NCBI GenBank assembly: GCA_018302125.1
Contig: JAGWAC010000008.1
Coordinates: 1-45,837, forward strand
DNA length: 45,837 nt
Direction of reading: 5' to 3'
Origin: Candidatus Woesearchaeota archaeon
Lineage (GTDB): Archaea; Nanobdellota; Nanobdellia; SCGC-AAA011-G17; JACPIM01
How positions within the stretch are numbered: the first letter of the stretch is position 1; each line of letters opens with the position of its first letter. Positions 9,944-19,285 of this stretch are shown here, one piece after another. The notes beneath the pieces are model-generated. The model made no database searches. It was not told the DNA's origin and worked only from the letters and a program-made list of their open reading frames with translations. Both the position numbers and the translations under genes were made by a program.

Positions 9944-10282
9944 TTACTTCTCTAATTCTATAACTATTTTATTTCCTATTTTAGTTATTCCTATCTCTGT
10001 ATTTTCATCTAATTTAAGTTGTTTTTCTAAATCACTCGGAATTCTAAAAACTAAACCACCACCGCTTCTTGAAAGGTGTCTATAAAGCTTCATTGGTTCT
10101 GGCCAGACTCCCAGTTTCTTTGATGTTTCTATTGCCTTGTGAGTTTCTTCTTCATAAGGAAATTCTTCATTACAGTAGCTGCATCTTTCTCCTTTAAGTA
10201 TAAATACATAATTCTCAACTTCAAAGATTATGTCTTCTACTTTTATGAGATTACCTTTTTCACAAATCAAACATTTTCTCAT
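9944..10282 (-). CDS. YgiT/MqsA-type zinc finger plus SpoVT/AbrB-like DNA-binding antitoxin
   Basis: MRKCLICEKG...CSYCNEEF (two CxxC) then GGGLVFRIPSDLEKQLKLDENTEIGITKIGNKIVIELEK (AbrB-like). Confidence 0.7.
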   Translation of the reverse strand: MRKCLICEKGNLIKVEDIIFEVENYVFILKGERCSYCNEEFPYEEETHKAIETSKKLGVWPEPMKLYRHLSRSGGGLVFRIPSDLEKQLKLDENTEIGITKIGNKIVIELEK

Positions 10283-10470
10283 TTTCCTTCAGCTCTTGTT
10301 ATAACGAAAATATCCTTATACTCTTCATCCTTTATGTATATCAATTTTATAGTTTTCCCTTTCATCTTTGTATAAGATTCAAATTTATATTTTCCAACCT
10401 TGTCAATTTTATAAGCCTCTATCCTGTATAAAAAACTGGAACACAAACTCTTTCTCTTTTCTAGGCACAT
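10279..10470 (-). CDS. Short toxin-like protein (possible DUF4258/MqsR-like remnant) upstream of YgiT antitoxin
   Basis: GKYKFESYTKMKGKTIKLIYIKDEEYKDIFVITRAEGK; 4-nt overlap with the antitoxin; short and possibly truncated. Confidence 0.4.
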   Translation of the reverse strand: MCLEKRKSLCSSFLYRIEAYKIDKVGKYKFESYTKMKGKTIKLIYIKDEEYKDIFVITRAEGK

Positions 10471-11194
10471 CTTTTATCTTCAAAATAAATAATTCATCAG
10501 GATAAGGTTGTAATTTCTGTACAACATATAGCTTTCCAGTTAATTTTGTCTTTAAAACTGAGTATGTCAAAGTATCAATATCTCCATAAACAGCCTCGCT
10601 ATCAACAATATCCTTAGCACTATTATATAATCTTCCTAATGGATACTCTAATTCAGCTGAAAAACTATTTCTCTGTGTCTCTGTATCTCCCTTGCTTATT
10701 TTTATAGGCAAGTTGGCATTTAAAATTACAGTATCTTCACCTATGTCAACATTTAATTTCAAAGTTCCCCTCTCAGCATTTAATCCAATTTTGTCAAATT
10801 GATCAATGTCTAAACAGGAATTTACCTCATCTAGCATTCCCCTTTCTAAGCTAGTTTTAATGTCAAATAATCTTAAACCCCTGTTGCTGCATTCTGGTTT
10901 TCCTTCAATATTATAACAAAGATAATTGATTCCAACACCTTGGTTCTGCCTAAAAGTCCCAGGATTAGTTGTTAAATATCCGCCTTGCTTTCCAATTAAA
11001 ACAATATATTTTTCTCCAACTTCTTTTAAACAATCATCAATATGCCCCTGAATCTGTGGAAATTCCTTTTCCAAATCCTCAATATTAGCTCCACCAATAT
11101 AAATCTGGTTTCTAATTACTAAGAACAAAACAACTAAAGCAGCAATTATAACTCCAACTATTGCAAAAACAGTAACTTGTCCTCTTTTTTTCAT
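10409..11194 (-). CDS. Class III signal peptide (GQVTVF-type) secreted protein
   Basis: MKKRGQVTVFAIVGVIIAALVVLFLVIRNQ followed by a large soluble domain. Confidence 0.6.
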   Translation of the reverse strand: MKKRGQVTVFAIVGVIIAALVVLFLVIRNQIYIGGANIEDLEKEFPQIQGHIDDCLKEVGEKYIVLIGKQGGYLTTNPGTFRQNQGVGINYLCYNIEGKPECSNRGLRLFDIKTSLERGMLDEVNSCLDIDQFDKIGLNAERGTLKLNVDIGEDTVILNANLPIKISKGDTETQRNSFSAELEYPLGRLYNSAKDIVDSEAVYGDIDTLTYSVLKTKLTGKLYVVQKLQPYPDELFILKIKDVPRKEKEFVFQFFIQDRGL

Positions 11195-11269
11195 CTCTTA
11201 TTCTTCCTCTTTTTTAAAATATATAAATATTCTCATCTGATTTTCCTGTCTATAGTATCCTATAAGAAA

Positions 11270-12511
11270 CTAATCTAATAGCCATTTCCATAAAGGAATA
11301 AATCTAATTTTTAATTTTTTATCAATATTTTCCTCATTTTCATAATCATCTGTTATAATTAAAAGATTATCACATTTCAACTCTTTGCTTCCTTTAACCA
11401 ATGCTTTAATTTCTCTGTTTTTGGTTTTCTGATTCTTAATATTAAAACATACTTGTACAAGCTGTTTAATTTTTATCCCTTCTTTAATTACAAAATCAAT
11501 TTCTTCCTGCTTCTCATTTTTCCAATAATAAATATTTATTTGATTATTTAATTCTCTTCTTTTTAATTCAACTGCAACTAAATTCTCATAAAGTTTTCCT
11601 ATATCAGGGCTTAATTTAAAAGCTTTGCTTTGTATAAATCCATTATCTAAACAATAAATTTTTTTATTAAATCTTAATTGTTCCTTTAATTTATACGAAA
11701 ACCTGTTCACATTAAAAAAAATAAAAGATTCTTCTAAATAATTAATATATTTTTTAACAGTGTGCGAACTTTTTATTTTTATATTTTTTGTCAGAGATAA
11801 ATAAGAATATTCCTTAGTAATATTTGATAAAAGAAATAAAGCCAAATCATCAATCTCATTAGTTGCTCTTATGCTATATCTTTTTATTATATCCTTATAT
11901 ATTATTGAATTAAATAAAGTTCGTAAATATTCAACATAATCTAAATTTTTTATATAAGGTTCCGGATATCCCCCAACTATTAAAAAGTTTGTTAATTTTT
12001 CTTTTATTTCTAAAGTTGTAAGCTCTTTATTATCTAATTTTATATATTCTTTAAAAGAAAAAGGAAAAATATAAATTTGAAAATGTCTTCCTGTTAAATG
12101 TGTAGCTAACTCTTTGCTTAAAAGTTTAGAATTGCTTCCAGTAATAATTAAATTATAACCTTGCCTTTGTAATCTATTAACAAAAAGTTCCCAGTTTTCT
12201 AAATTTTGAATTTCATCAAAAAGAAGAATTTTTGGATTATTATAAACTAAATTTATTGCACTAATCAATTCATCATAATTATTTAAATTAATTAATTTCT
12301 CATCATCAAAATTTATATAACCGAAATTACTATTTCTCAAATAATGAATAGAAAAAAAAGATTTTCCTGCCCTTCTAGGCCCCATTATAATCTTTATTAA
12401 ATCACTTTCCAAGCCTTTAATTTTAGATTCTCTTGAGATATATTTCTCATTAAATCTTTTCTCTAGTTCTCGTTTTTGTAATATTAAAATATCTTTTAAT
12501 TCTTGTAGCAT
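11270..12511 (-). CDS. AAA-family ATPase with DUF4143-like C-terminus
   Basis: IMGPRRAGKSFF Walker A, ILLFDEIQ Walker B, LIITGSNSKLLS sensor, C-terminal nuclease-like YYWKNEKQEEIDFVI. Confidence 0.8.
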   Translation of the reverse strand: MLQELKDILILQKRELEKRFNEKYISRESKIKGLESDLIKIIMGPRRAGKSFFSIHYLRNSNFGYINFDDEKLINLNNYDELISAINLVYNNPKILLFDEIQNLENWELFVNRLQRQGYNLIITGSNSKLLSKELATHLTGRHFQIYIFPFSFKEYIKLDNKELTTLEIKEKLTNFLIVGGYPEPYIKNLDYVEYLRTLFNSIIYKDIIKRYSIRATNEIDDLALFLLSNITKEYSYLSLTKNIKIKSSHTVKKYINYLEESFIFFNVNRFSYKLKEQLRFNKKIYCLDNGFIQSKAFKLSPDIGKLYENLVAVELKRRELNNQINIYYWKNEKQEEIDFVIKEGIKIKQLVQVCFNIKNQKTKNREIKALVKGSKELKCDNLLIITDDYENEENIDKKLKIRFIPLWKWLLD

Positions 12512-12543
12512 ATAAATATATATAAATAACTAGTTTATAAAGG

Positions 12544-12561
12544 TTTGTATTATAATACAAA
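12544..12561. promoter_or_regulatory. 18-bp perfect palindrome TTTGTATTATAATACAAA beside the TATA box of the DUF4143 ATPase gene
   Basis: Perfect dyad; TTTATAAA just downstream on the reverse strand; gene start at 12511. Confidence 0.5.
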
Positions 12562-12624
12562 TAATTTACTATTTTTTTGCATTATGATGCAATTTTTCTT
12601 TAATTATGCTTTTTTCAAAAAAAA

Positions 12625-15600
12625 TCATACATTTATTTCAACGCCTTTTATTTCATTTCCCTGATCATCCCTGCATTTAACATAGTATTGATTAAATTCC
12701 AATGGTGCTGTATGAACTGTTGTATCCTCCCCCATCTTATTTCCAGTTCCAAATACAAAATCCTTATCTTTATATTCGCAGTTTGCTGCAACATTTAAAA
12801 CTACATATAATGTTGAAGAATCTTTATAAGTGTAAACTATTTCATTGCCTTTTTTATCTAATATTATCTTAAAATTAGTGTTTTCTTTAGCCTCATTTCC
12901 ACTACTGTCTCTGCATTTAACATAATAATTATAAGTTCCTCTTCTCAAATCAGTTTGTGATTGCAAGTGGTTATTAGAATCTGTAACCTTAAATTCAGTC
13001 ATTTGTTCATAAGCTAAATCTTCCAAACTATATCTGCAAATGCTTTTTCCATTTTCACTTCCGCCAATAGTATTTACATTTAAAGTTATATCATTAACAT
13101 AAATTAAATCATTTTTCTTAGGCTCTATTTTATTAATAACTAAAGGATTGCTTCTAACTAAAGTAAAAGGAGAAGATTGGGTATTGTTGTTTCCTTTAAT
13201 ATCACTGCATCTAATATAGAAATTATTGTTTCCTATCTTTAATTTATCAATAGCTAAATTACAATTGTAATGCATAGGTATTGAACTTGGCTCATCAGTG
13301 CATATTCCTTGGTTAGTCATCTTGTCATAACTATTGTCTCTTACATCAAATCTGCAATAGCCAGGTTCAGTAATTTCAACACCTAATAATACCTTATCTA
13401 TATTATTGGCTATATTAGCATTATTTTTTAAAGTTGTGCTTAAAATTTTTGGAGCAGTTCTGTCTTGTCCAGGCTTAGTTTTAAATCTTATTTCATAATC
13501 AGCATCATTAGTATTGTCTTTGTTGTCTGTACATCTTACATAATACTTAAATTCCTTATTCCCAACTAAACTTAAACTTAAATTATGTTCTTTCTTGAAA
13601 GAAGAATCACTTAAGTCATATCCCATATCTTCATATTTGATTCCTACTTTTAGATCATATTTGCATAAAGCAAACTCATCTGTTATCACACCAACAGTAA
13701 ATTGTTTGTAAGGTTCAATATCTTCAACAATTTTATAGCCCAATCTTACTTTTTTAACAGTAAGTTTTTGTTTCCCAAAATCAATAGGTTCTAACTTAGG
13801 AGCCTTAATATCATTTGGATTTCCATCAACACATTTTACACTAGTAGTACCTTCATTAATTAATTCGCAGCCTGCTCCTAAACCTCTGCATCTATATTCT
13901 GTGCATTCTTTAAAAGGATCATCAGTGCATTTCTCGCAATTAGCTCCACCCAAAGGAGCTTTCCAAGGCTTGCATTCTATATTAATTGTTTTTTCCCTTA
14001 CACTTCCACCACCTAGAATAATAGATGAAACAGCAGCAGCAATAAGAGCAATAGCAGCCAATATCCACCCAGCTACAGGAACAGCTGCAAACACTCCAGC
14101 AGCTGCTATAAGAGAGCCTTCAAGAGCAGCAGAAGCACCAATTGTAGCAACAGAAGTTAGAAGAATATACGAACCAGCTAAAATTGGTAGCCCATTAAAA
14201 ACAGTAAGAGTGACTGTAGAATAAAACAAAGCTTCACTAGCAGTTTCAGAAGCCTCAAAAACTTTGCTCGCATCCTCAGAAAAAGAAATTATTTTTTCTG
14301 TTTCAGAATTTAAAAATTCCATTCCTCCAAAAATTCCTTTCTTATTTAAATCATCTAAATAACTCTGGCTAAGCTCTGTAGGTCTATCACCTAGACTAGA
14401 ACCAGTCCAGAAAATACTTAATCCTGCACTTCCTTTTTCTTCAGCAATATTATAACTAAAACCACAATCTCCAAAACTTCTGCAATAAGTATTTGCTTGA
14501 TCTATAAATTCTTGAGATTCACACTCACAATTTCCTTCACAATCCCAATCTGATAGCTCGTTTTCCTTTACATAAACAACAGTGCATCTTGTTGTTCCTT
14601 TATTGCATTGTTCTTTATTTTCTTCATTATCTTCCCAAAATTCAAAACCTTTTGCAACAGTTGATATGTTGCTATTTACAGGAGAGTTATAAATATTGTT
14701 TCTCACAGGATTAGCTCTTGAAAAACCATCTTTATCAACAGCCTGCAAGCATATCTCTTCTCTAAAATCTCTGCCACTTTCAGAAATTTCCTCTCCATTT
14801 TCACATTTAAATCTATAATGAATGCTCCCAGGTTTATCTCTAAAATTTCCAGTTTGCCCCTCATAAACACACCAGCTTTCTCCATGTTCTCTGGGCCCAC
14901 CAGTATAATCTAACCCATCATACTTTTTTGTAGTGGGACAATTTATATCCTTGCAAAAAGCATTTTTATTATCTTCAACACACAATTTGCTTTCATCATA
15001 ATTGCATTGCTCTATTAATTCACCAGTACTTCCGCAAGAATCAAACCAATAAAGATCTCCATCTTTACAACCCTTATGATCTCTATCTTTACATAGATTT
15101 ATACAATCACCTACTTGACTGCACGATTTTCTAAAATTAAATTCTCCACCGCAATCAGATTTTTTTCCATAATTGCACAAATTATTGTCAACACAGCAGC
15201 CTTCTTCATCTTTTAAACTTAAATCTAAACATTCTAGCTCATTATTTGCTGACTTGAAAACCTCATTGAAATCATAATTACTTCTTCCATAAACCTTGTC
15301 AGCTAAATTTTTGCATTCAAGTTCAGAATTAAAATTGTAATTTCCACCCAGAATACAGCATCCAGTTTTGCATCCGCTTACACTATTACAACTTGCATCA
15401 CTAAAAACTTGTGAACCTTGTAAATTCTCACAAATACTTTTTGGAGTATTTGGTGAGCAGCTATTTCCACTAACACAACAAACATTTGTGCAATAAGCTA
15501 CTGCTTCACATCTATCATAATTTGTTTTAAGATTATTAGAATTATCACAATTATTTCTATCTGTATAAACGCAAGACTCGCCAGTTTTAGTTTTTTCACA

Positions 15601-15768
15601 GCAAGCCTGCTGTTGACTAGACTGAGCATAAGTTTCTTTTGGTATTTGTACAAAAAAACTCAAAGAAATCATCAAATAAATTAGTAAAACACACTTCTCT
15701 CTGATATACTTTTTGATGAAACTTTTTAAGAAAAAGTTTCTCCTCTTTTTTTCAGCCATATATAACAT
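12625..15768 (-). CDS. Giant Cys-rich surface protein with C-terminal Ig-like repeats
   Basis: Signal peptide then ACCEKTKTGESCVYTDRNNCD..., about 60 Cys, central Ala/Ile hydrophobic segment, tandem repeats FKYYVRCTDNKDN / NFYIRCSDIKGN / YNYYVKCRDSSGN / QYYVKCRDDQGN. Confidence 0.8.
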   Translation of the reverse strand: MLYMAEKKRRNFFLKSFIKKYIREKCVLLIYLMISLSFFVQIPKETYAQSSQQQACCEKTKTGESCVYTDRNNCDNSNNLKTNYDRCEAVAYCTNVCCVSGNSCSPNTPKSICENLQGSQVFSDASCNSVSGCKTGCCILGGNYNFNSELECKNLADKVYGRSNYDFNEVFKSANNELECLDLSLKDEEGCCVDNNLCNYGKKSDCGGEFNFRKSCSQVGDCINLCKDRDHKGCKDGDLYWFDSCGSTGELIEQCNYDESKLCVEDNKNAFCKDINCPTTKKYDGLDYTGGPREHGESWCVYEGQTGNFRDKPGSIHYRFKCENGEEISESGRDFREEICLQAVDKDGFSRANPVRNNIYNSPVNSNISTVAKGFEFWEDNEENKEQCNKGTTRCTVVYVKENELSDWDCEGNCECESQEFIDQANTYCRSFGDCGFSYNIAEEKGSAGLSIFWTGSSLGDRPTELSQSYLDDLNKKGIFGGMEFLNSETEKIISFSEDASKVFEASETASEALFYSTVTLTVFNGLPILAGSYILLTSVATIGASAALEGSLIAAAGVFAAVPVAGWILAAIALIAAAVSSIILGGGSVREKTINIECKPWKAPLGGANCEKCTDDPFKECTEYRCRGLGAGCELINEGTTSVKCVDGNPNDIKAPKLEPIDFGKQKLTVKKVRLGYKIVEDIEPYKQFTVGVITDEFALCKYDLKVGIKYEDMGYDLSDSSFKKEHNLSLSLVGNKEFKYYVRCTDNKDNTNDADYEIRFKTKPGQDRTAPKILSTTLKNNANIANNIDKVLLGVEITEPGYCRFDVRDNSYDKMTNQGICTDEPSSIPMHYNCNLAIDKLKIGNNNFYIRCSDIKGNNNTQSSPFTLVRSNPLVINKIEPKKNDLIYVNDITLNVNTIGGSENGKSICRYSLEDLAYEQMTEFKVTDSNNHLQSQTDLRRGTYNYYVKCRDSSGNEAKENTNFKIILDKKGNEIVYTYKDSSTLYVVLNVAANCEYKDKDFVFGTGNKMGEDTTVHTAPLEFNQYYVKCRDDQGNEIKGVEINV

Positions 15769-15892
15769 TAATTAAAAATACAGATTATATAAATATTATC
15801 AAAAGAGATTCTGTAAAGTTAATTAATGGTTTATAAATAAAAGTTCATTTGAAAAAAATGAGATTAGCTTAAAACGACAAAATTTCACACTT

Positions 15893-16390
15893 TTGAGAGA
15901 AAGAAAACCTTTTTTTGAAGACTGCTATAGAAGGTATTCTGTTAGGGAATATGCTAGAAGTTTTAAGATAAGTCCGCCAACAGCATCAAAAATATTAAAG
16001 AAATTTAATAAAGAAGGTTTGTTAAAAGTAACGAAAGAAAATAATTACTTATTCTTTTGGGCAGATAAAGAAAACAAATTATTCATAAATCTATCGAGAT
16101 TATACTGGATGTATGAATTAGAAGATTTTACAAAATATATAAATAATATTTTCATAGATCCGACTGTGATTTTATTTGGTTCTCTTTCTAAGGCAGAAAC
16201 AAAAATAGACTCTGATATTGATATAGCAATATTTGCAAATAAAAAGGAATTAAATATTCAAGAATTTGAAGAAAAATTAAAAAGAGAAATCCAGATTTTT
16301 ATTTTTAAATCTCCTAAAGATATAAGTAATAAAGAATTATTAAATAATATATTAAATGGATTTATATTGGAAGGAAAGGTAAGACTATAA
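15893..16390 (+). CDS. HTH plus MNT-type nucleotidyltransferase (TA antitoxin-like)
   Basis: YSVREYARSFKISPPTASKILKKFNKEGLL (wHTH) and VILFGSLSKAETKIDSDIDIAIF (NTase motif); TTG start. Confidence 0.75.
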   Translation: MRERKPFFEDCYRRYSVREYARSFKISPPTASKILKKFNKEGLLKVTKENNYLFFWADKENKLFINLSRLYWMYELEDFTKYINNIFIDPTVILFGSLSKAETKIDSDIDIAIFANKKELNIQEFEEKLKREIQIFIFKSPKDISNKELLNNILNGFILEGKVRL

Positions 16391-16797
16391 TGGATTTACT
16401 TGAATGTAGGAAAAAAAGATTTGTAAAAGAAGTCTCAATAGATGAAAATAAAATTAATTCTATTTTAAAAAATAGTGAAAATAAATTAAAATCAGCAGAT
16501 TTGTTGCCTTTAGAAGGATTTTCAACAAATTCAAAAATATCTTTAGCATATGATTGCTTAAGAGAACTACTTGAAGCTTTAGCATTAAAAAATAAATTAA
16601 AAATTTATAATCAAGAATGTTATACTGCTTTTCTTAAAGAAATTATTAAAGACTCATTATTAGGAGATGAATTTGATTCTGTCAGAATAATAAGAAATTC
16701 AGCAGATTTTTATGGGAAAAAAATTTCAATAGAAGATTGTAAAGATACTTTAATTAAAATAAAAGATTTAATAAGAAAAATAAAAGAGGAATTATGA
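16390..16797 (+). CDS. HEPN-domain protein, partner of upstream MNT
   Basis: Helical, ...SLAYDCLRELLEALAL...FDSVRIIRNSADFYGKKIS...; overlaps MNT stop by 1 nt. Confidence 0.65.
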   Translation: MDLLECRKKRFVKEVSIDENKINSILKNSENKLKSADLLPLEGFSTNSKISLAYDCLRELLEALALKNKLKIYNQECYTAFLKEIIKDSLLGDEFDSVRIIRNSADFYGKKISIEDCKDTLIKIKDLIRKIKEEL

Positions 16798-18080
16798 AAC
16801 ATGGTCACCATAAAAAATTAACTTTAAGAAAAGACCTAAGTTTATTTCAAGCAATAGCCTGTGGCGTAGGTATTATAGTAGGAGCAGGAATTTACGTTTT
16901 ATTAGGGCCAGCATCAAGTCTAGCAGGAAATGCTGTCTGGATTTCATTTGTAATCACAGCTTTTGCAGCTTTATTTACAGGTTTTAGTTATGCAGAATTA
17001 TCTTCTTTATTTTCAAAAGACAGCTCAGAATATATTTATGTAAAAGAAACATTCAATAAAAAATTAGCCTTTTTAATAGGATATTCTATTTTACTAGGTA
17101 GTTCAATATCAGCAGCAGCAGTTTCTTTAGGATTCGCAGGATATTTTAGTGCTTTATTAAACACAAACAACCTTGTACTGACAGCAATAATCATTTTGTT
17201 TTTAATGTCCTTAGTAAATTTATTAGGAATAAAAGAATCAGCAAACCTAAACATAGTTTTAACATCAATAGAAATCTTAGGTTTAATATTTGTAATCTTG
17301 GTTTCAATAAAATATTTTGGTTCTGTAAATTATTTTGAAGCACCTAAAGGGATAACAGGAATTCTATCAGCTTCTTCATTAATATTCTTCGCATATATTG
17401 GTTTCGAGAGTTTGGTAAAATTATCAGAAGAAACTAAAAATGCAAAAAAAATAATACCCTTGGCTTTAATCTCTTCAATAATAATAGCTACTATATTATA
17501 TATCCTAGTTTCCTTGTCAGCTGTTTCTGTTTTAGGTCATGAAAAATTATCAGTTTCAAAAGCACCTTTGGTAGATGTAGTAAAACAGGCATTAGGAAAA
17601 GACATCTCTATAATATTAGTCATAATTGCTTTATTGTCAACAGCAACCACAACATTATTAATTATATTATCAGCATCAAGAATTTTATATGGCCTAGGAG
17701 AAGAAATAAAGCAGTTAAGAATTTTCACAAAAGTCTCTAAAAAAACAAGATCCCCTTATCTGGCTATTTTAACAGTTTTTTTCTTATCTCTACTTTTTGT
17801 CTTAATAGGTAAAATAGAACTAGTAGCTAGCATAACTAATTTCACAATATATTTAACATTTTTTTTCGTTAATTTGGTTTTGCTAGTATTAAGATATGAA
17901 AAACCAAAATTAAAAAGAAAATTCAAAGCCCCATTAAATATTGGAAATTTTTCAGTAACAGCTTTTCTAGGCTTGCTATCCTCAATATTCTTTATTCTAA
18001 ATTTAGAATTAAAAGTTGTTCTTAGTGGGATTGGTTTAGTTATTCTTGGTCTGATATTTGGAAAATTCATAAAAACATAG
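16794..18080 (+). CDS. APC-family amino acid permease
   Basis: ACGVGIIVGAGIYVLLGPASSLAGNAVWISFVITAF; about 12 TM helices. Confidence 0.85.
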   Translation: MKHGHHKKLTLRKDLSLFQAIACGVGIIVGAGIYVLLGPASSLAGNAVWISFVITAFAALFTGFSYAELSSLFSKDSSEYIYVKETFNKKLAFLIGYSILLGSSISAAAVSLGFAGYFSALLNTNNLVLTAIIILFLMSLVNLLGIKESANLNIVLTSIEILGLIFVILVSIKYFGSVNYFEAPKGITGILSASSLIFFAYIGFESLVKLSEETKNAKKIIPLALISSIIIATILYILVSLSAVSVLGHEKLSVSKAPLVDVVKQALGKDISIILVIIALLSTATTTLLIILSASRILYGLGEEIKQLRIFTKVSKKTRSPYLAILTVFFLSLLFVLIGKIELVASITNFTIYLTFFFVNLVLLVLRYEKPKLKRKFKAPLNIGNFSVTAFLGLLSSIFFILNLELKVVLSGIGLVILGLIFGKFIKT

Positions 18081-18325
18081 ATTATTATCCTAATTAAGTT
18101 ACATTTTGAAGTTTGTTTTTTTATATAATAAAACTTAAATACTTTAGTTTGGTACAATAAAAATTTAATGGGTAGTGCTAAGAGTTCCTCCAAGCGAAAC
18201 AGATTTAGCAAGTAGACAAATAGAAAAAATAACAGTATCTTTTTTTGAACATTCCAAGAAAATTATAGATAGAAGTAAAAGAGCAGAAAACTTGGAAACC
18301 ATAGTAAAATAAATTTATTTTTTAA

Positions 18326-19081
18326 CTATTCTTCACTTACTCTCGGAGCTAATATAAACACTAAATCTAATTTGTCCTTTGCCTTAAATTCTGCTTTCAA
18401 AGGATAATCATTTGAAAATTGTAACAAAACATTGTCAGCTAATTTGCTTGCTTTTGATATTTTCTTCAAATACTCAATAGAATACTTTGATTTTACATTT
18501 TCTTCCCCTGTTTCTCCCCAGTTAATTTTTGTTTCTCCATCATTTAAAATTTCAACTTTCGCATTATTAATTCTGCTTTCACTTTCAACAATCAATCTTT
18601 CTTTGTTTACAGTAAAAACAACAGAATCAGCAAATAAGCTCATGTCCTCAATAGCTTCATCAAAAACATAAGTGCTTGTATTTATGTTAACTGGATAAAT
18701 TAATTTAGGGACCTTGTGTTGTCTCTCACCTAAATCTAAAAGCCCTAAGGAAAAAGTTCTTGTGCTATCCCCCTTAATTTTAATATTTAATTTGTTTTTT
18801 TCTTCATCTAGTTCAATTATCAAATGATCGCTTGGTTTAGCTCTTCTTAAAATTTGTTTAAAAGAGTCTAAATTTAATGCTATCTCAACAGGCTTATCAA
18901 CTTTATATTCAGTAAAAGCTGAACTTAATAATTGAAAAACAACCATAGCCACATTCGCCGGATCCATTGCTATTAATTCTAATTTTTCAGAATCAATCTT
19001 AAATTTAGCATCTGAAACTAATTCAGATATTACAGAAATACTATCACTTAATAATTTTGGATCATTTAAAGCTAATCTCAT
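18326..19081 (-). CDS. pcn: DNA polymerase sliding clamp PCNA
   Basis: MRLALNDPKLLSDSISVISELVSDAKFKIDSEKLELIAMDPANVAMVVFQL... archaeal PCNA. Confidence 0.92.
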   Translation of the reverse strand: MRLALNDPKLLSDSISVISELVSDAKFKIDSEKLELIAMDPANVAMVVFQLLSSAFTEYKVDKPVEIALNLDSFKQILRRAKPSDHLIIELDEEKNKLNIKIKGDSTRTFSLGLLDLGERQHKVPKLIYPVNINTSTYVFDEAIEDMSLFADSVVFTVNKERLIVESESRINNAKVEILNDGETKINWGETGEENVKSKYSIEYLKKISKASKLADNVLLQFSNDYPLKAEFKAKDKLDLVFILAPRVSEE

Positions 19082-19162
19082 TTCCCATTTCTACTACTTA
19101 AATTTGATTTATATAGATTTAGGTTCAGTAAAAAATATATTTAGGAAAATCTTTTTAATTTA

Positions 19163-19216
19163 ATTGAATGTGAACTACTCAGCCTGTAAAGGAGTGAGGT
19201 TACTTGCCTATTCAAT
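19163..19216. repeat. Nested inverted repeat resembling an IS200/IS605-type end
   Basis: ATTGAAT-GTGAACTA-CTCAGCCTGTAAAGGAGTGAG-GTTACTTGCCT-ATTCAAT: 7-bp outer arms plus inner hairpin; the GTGAACTACTC...TTGCCT layout resembles IS605 family ends. No transposase ORF here. Confidence 0.35.
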
Positions 19217-19285
19217 CTTAAAATTTAATACGCTCTCCAGGTATGCATGCATTTAACACATTTAAAAAATCTTGTTGCAGCTTCG

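Noticed and set aside
17036-18211. Minus-strand ORFs inside the APC permease
   Set aside because: Antisense to a well-supported permease.
18176-18312. Small + strand ORF VLRVPPSETDLASRQIEKITVSFFEHSKKIIDRSKRAENLETIVK
   Set aside because: Reads protein-like but short, no clear start or homolog; may be a gene remnant, not strong enough to call.
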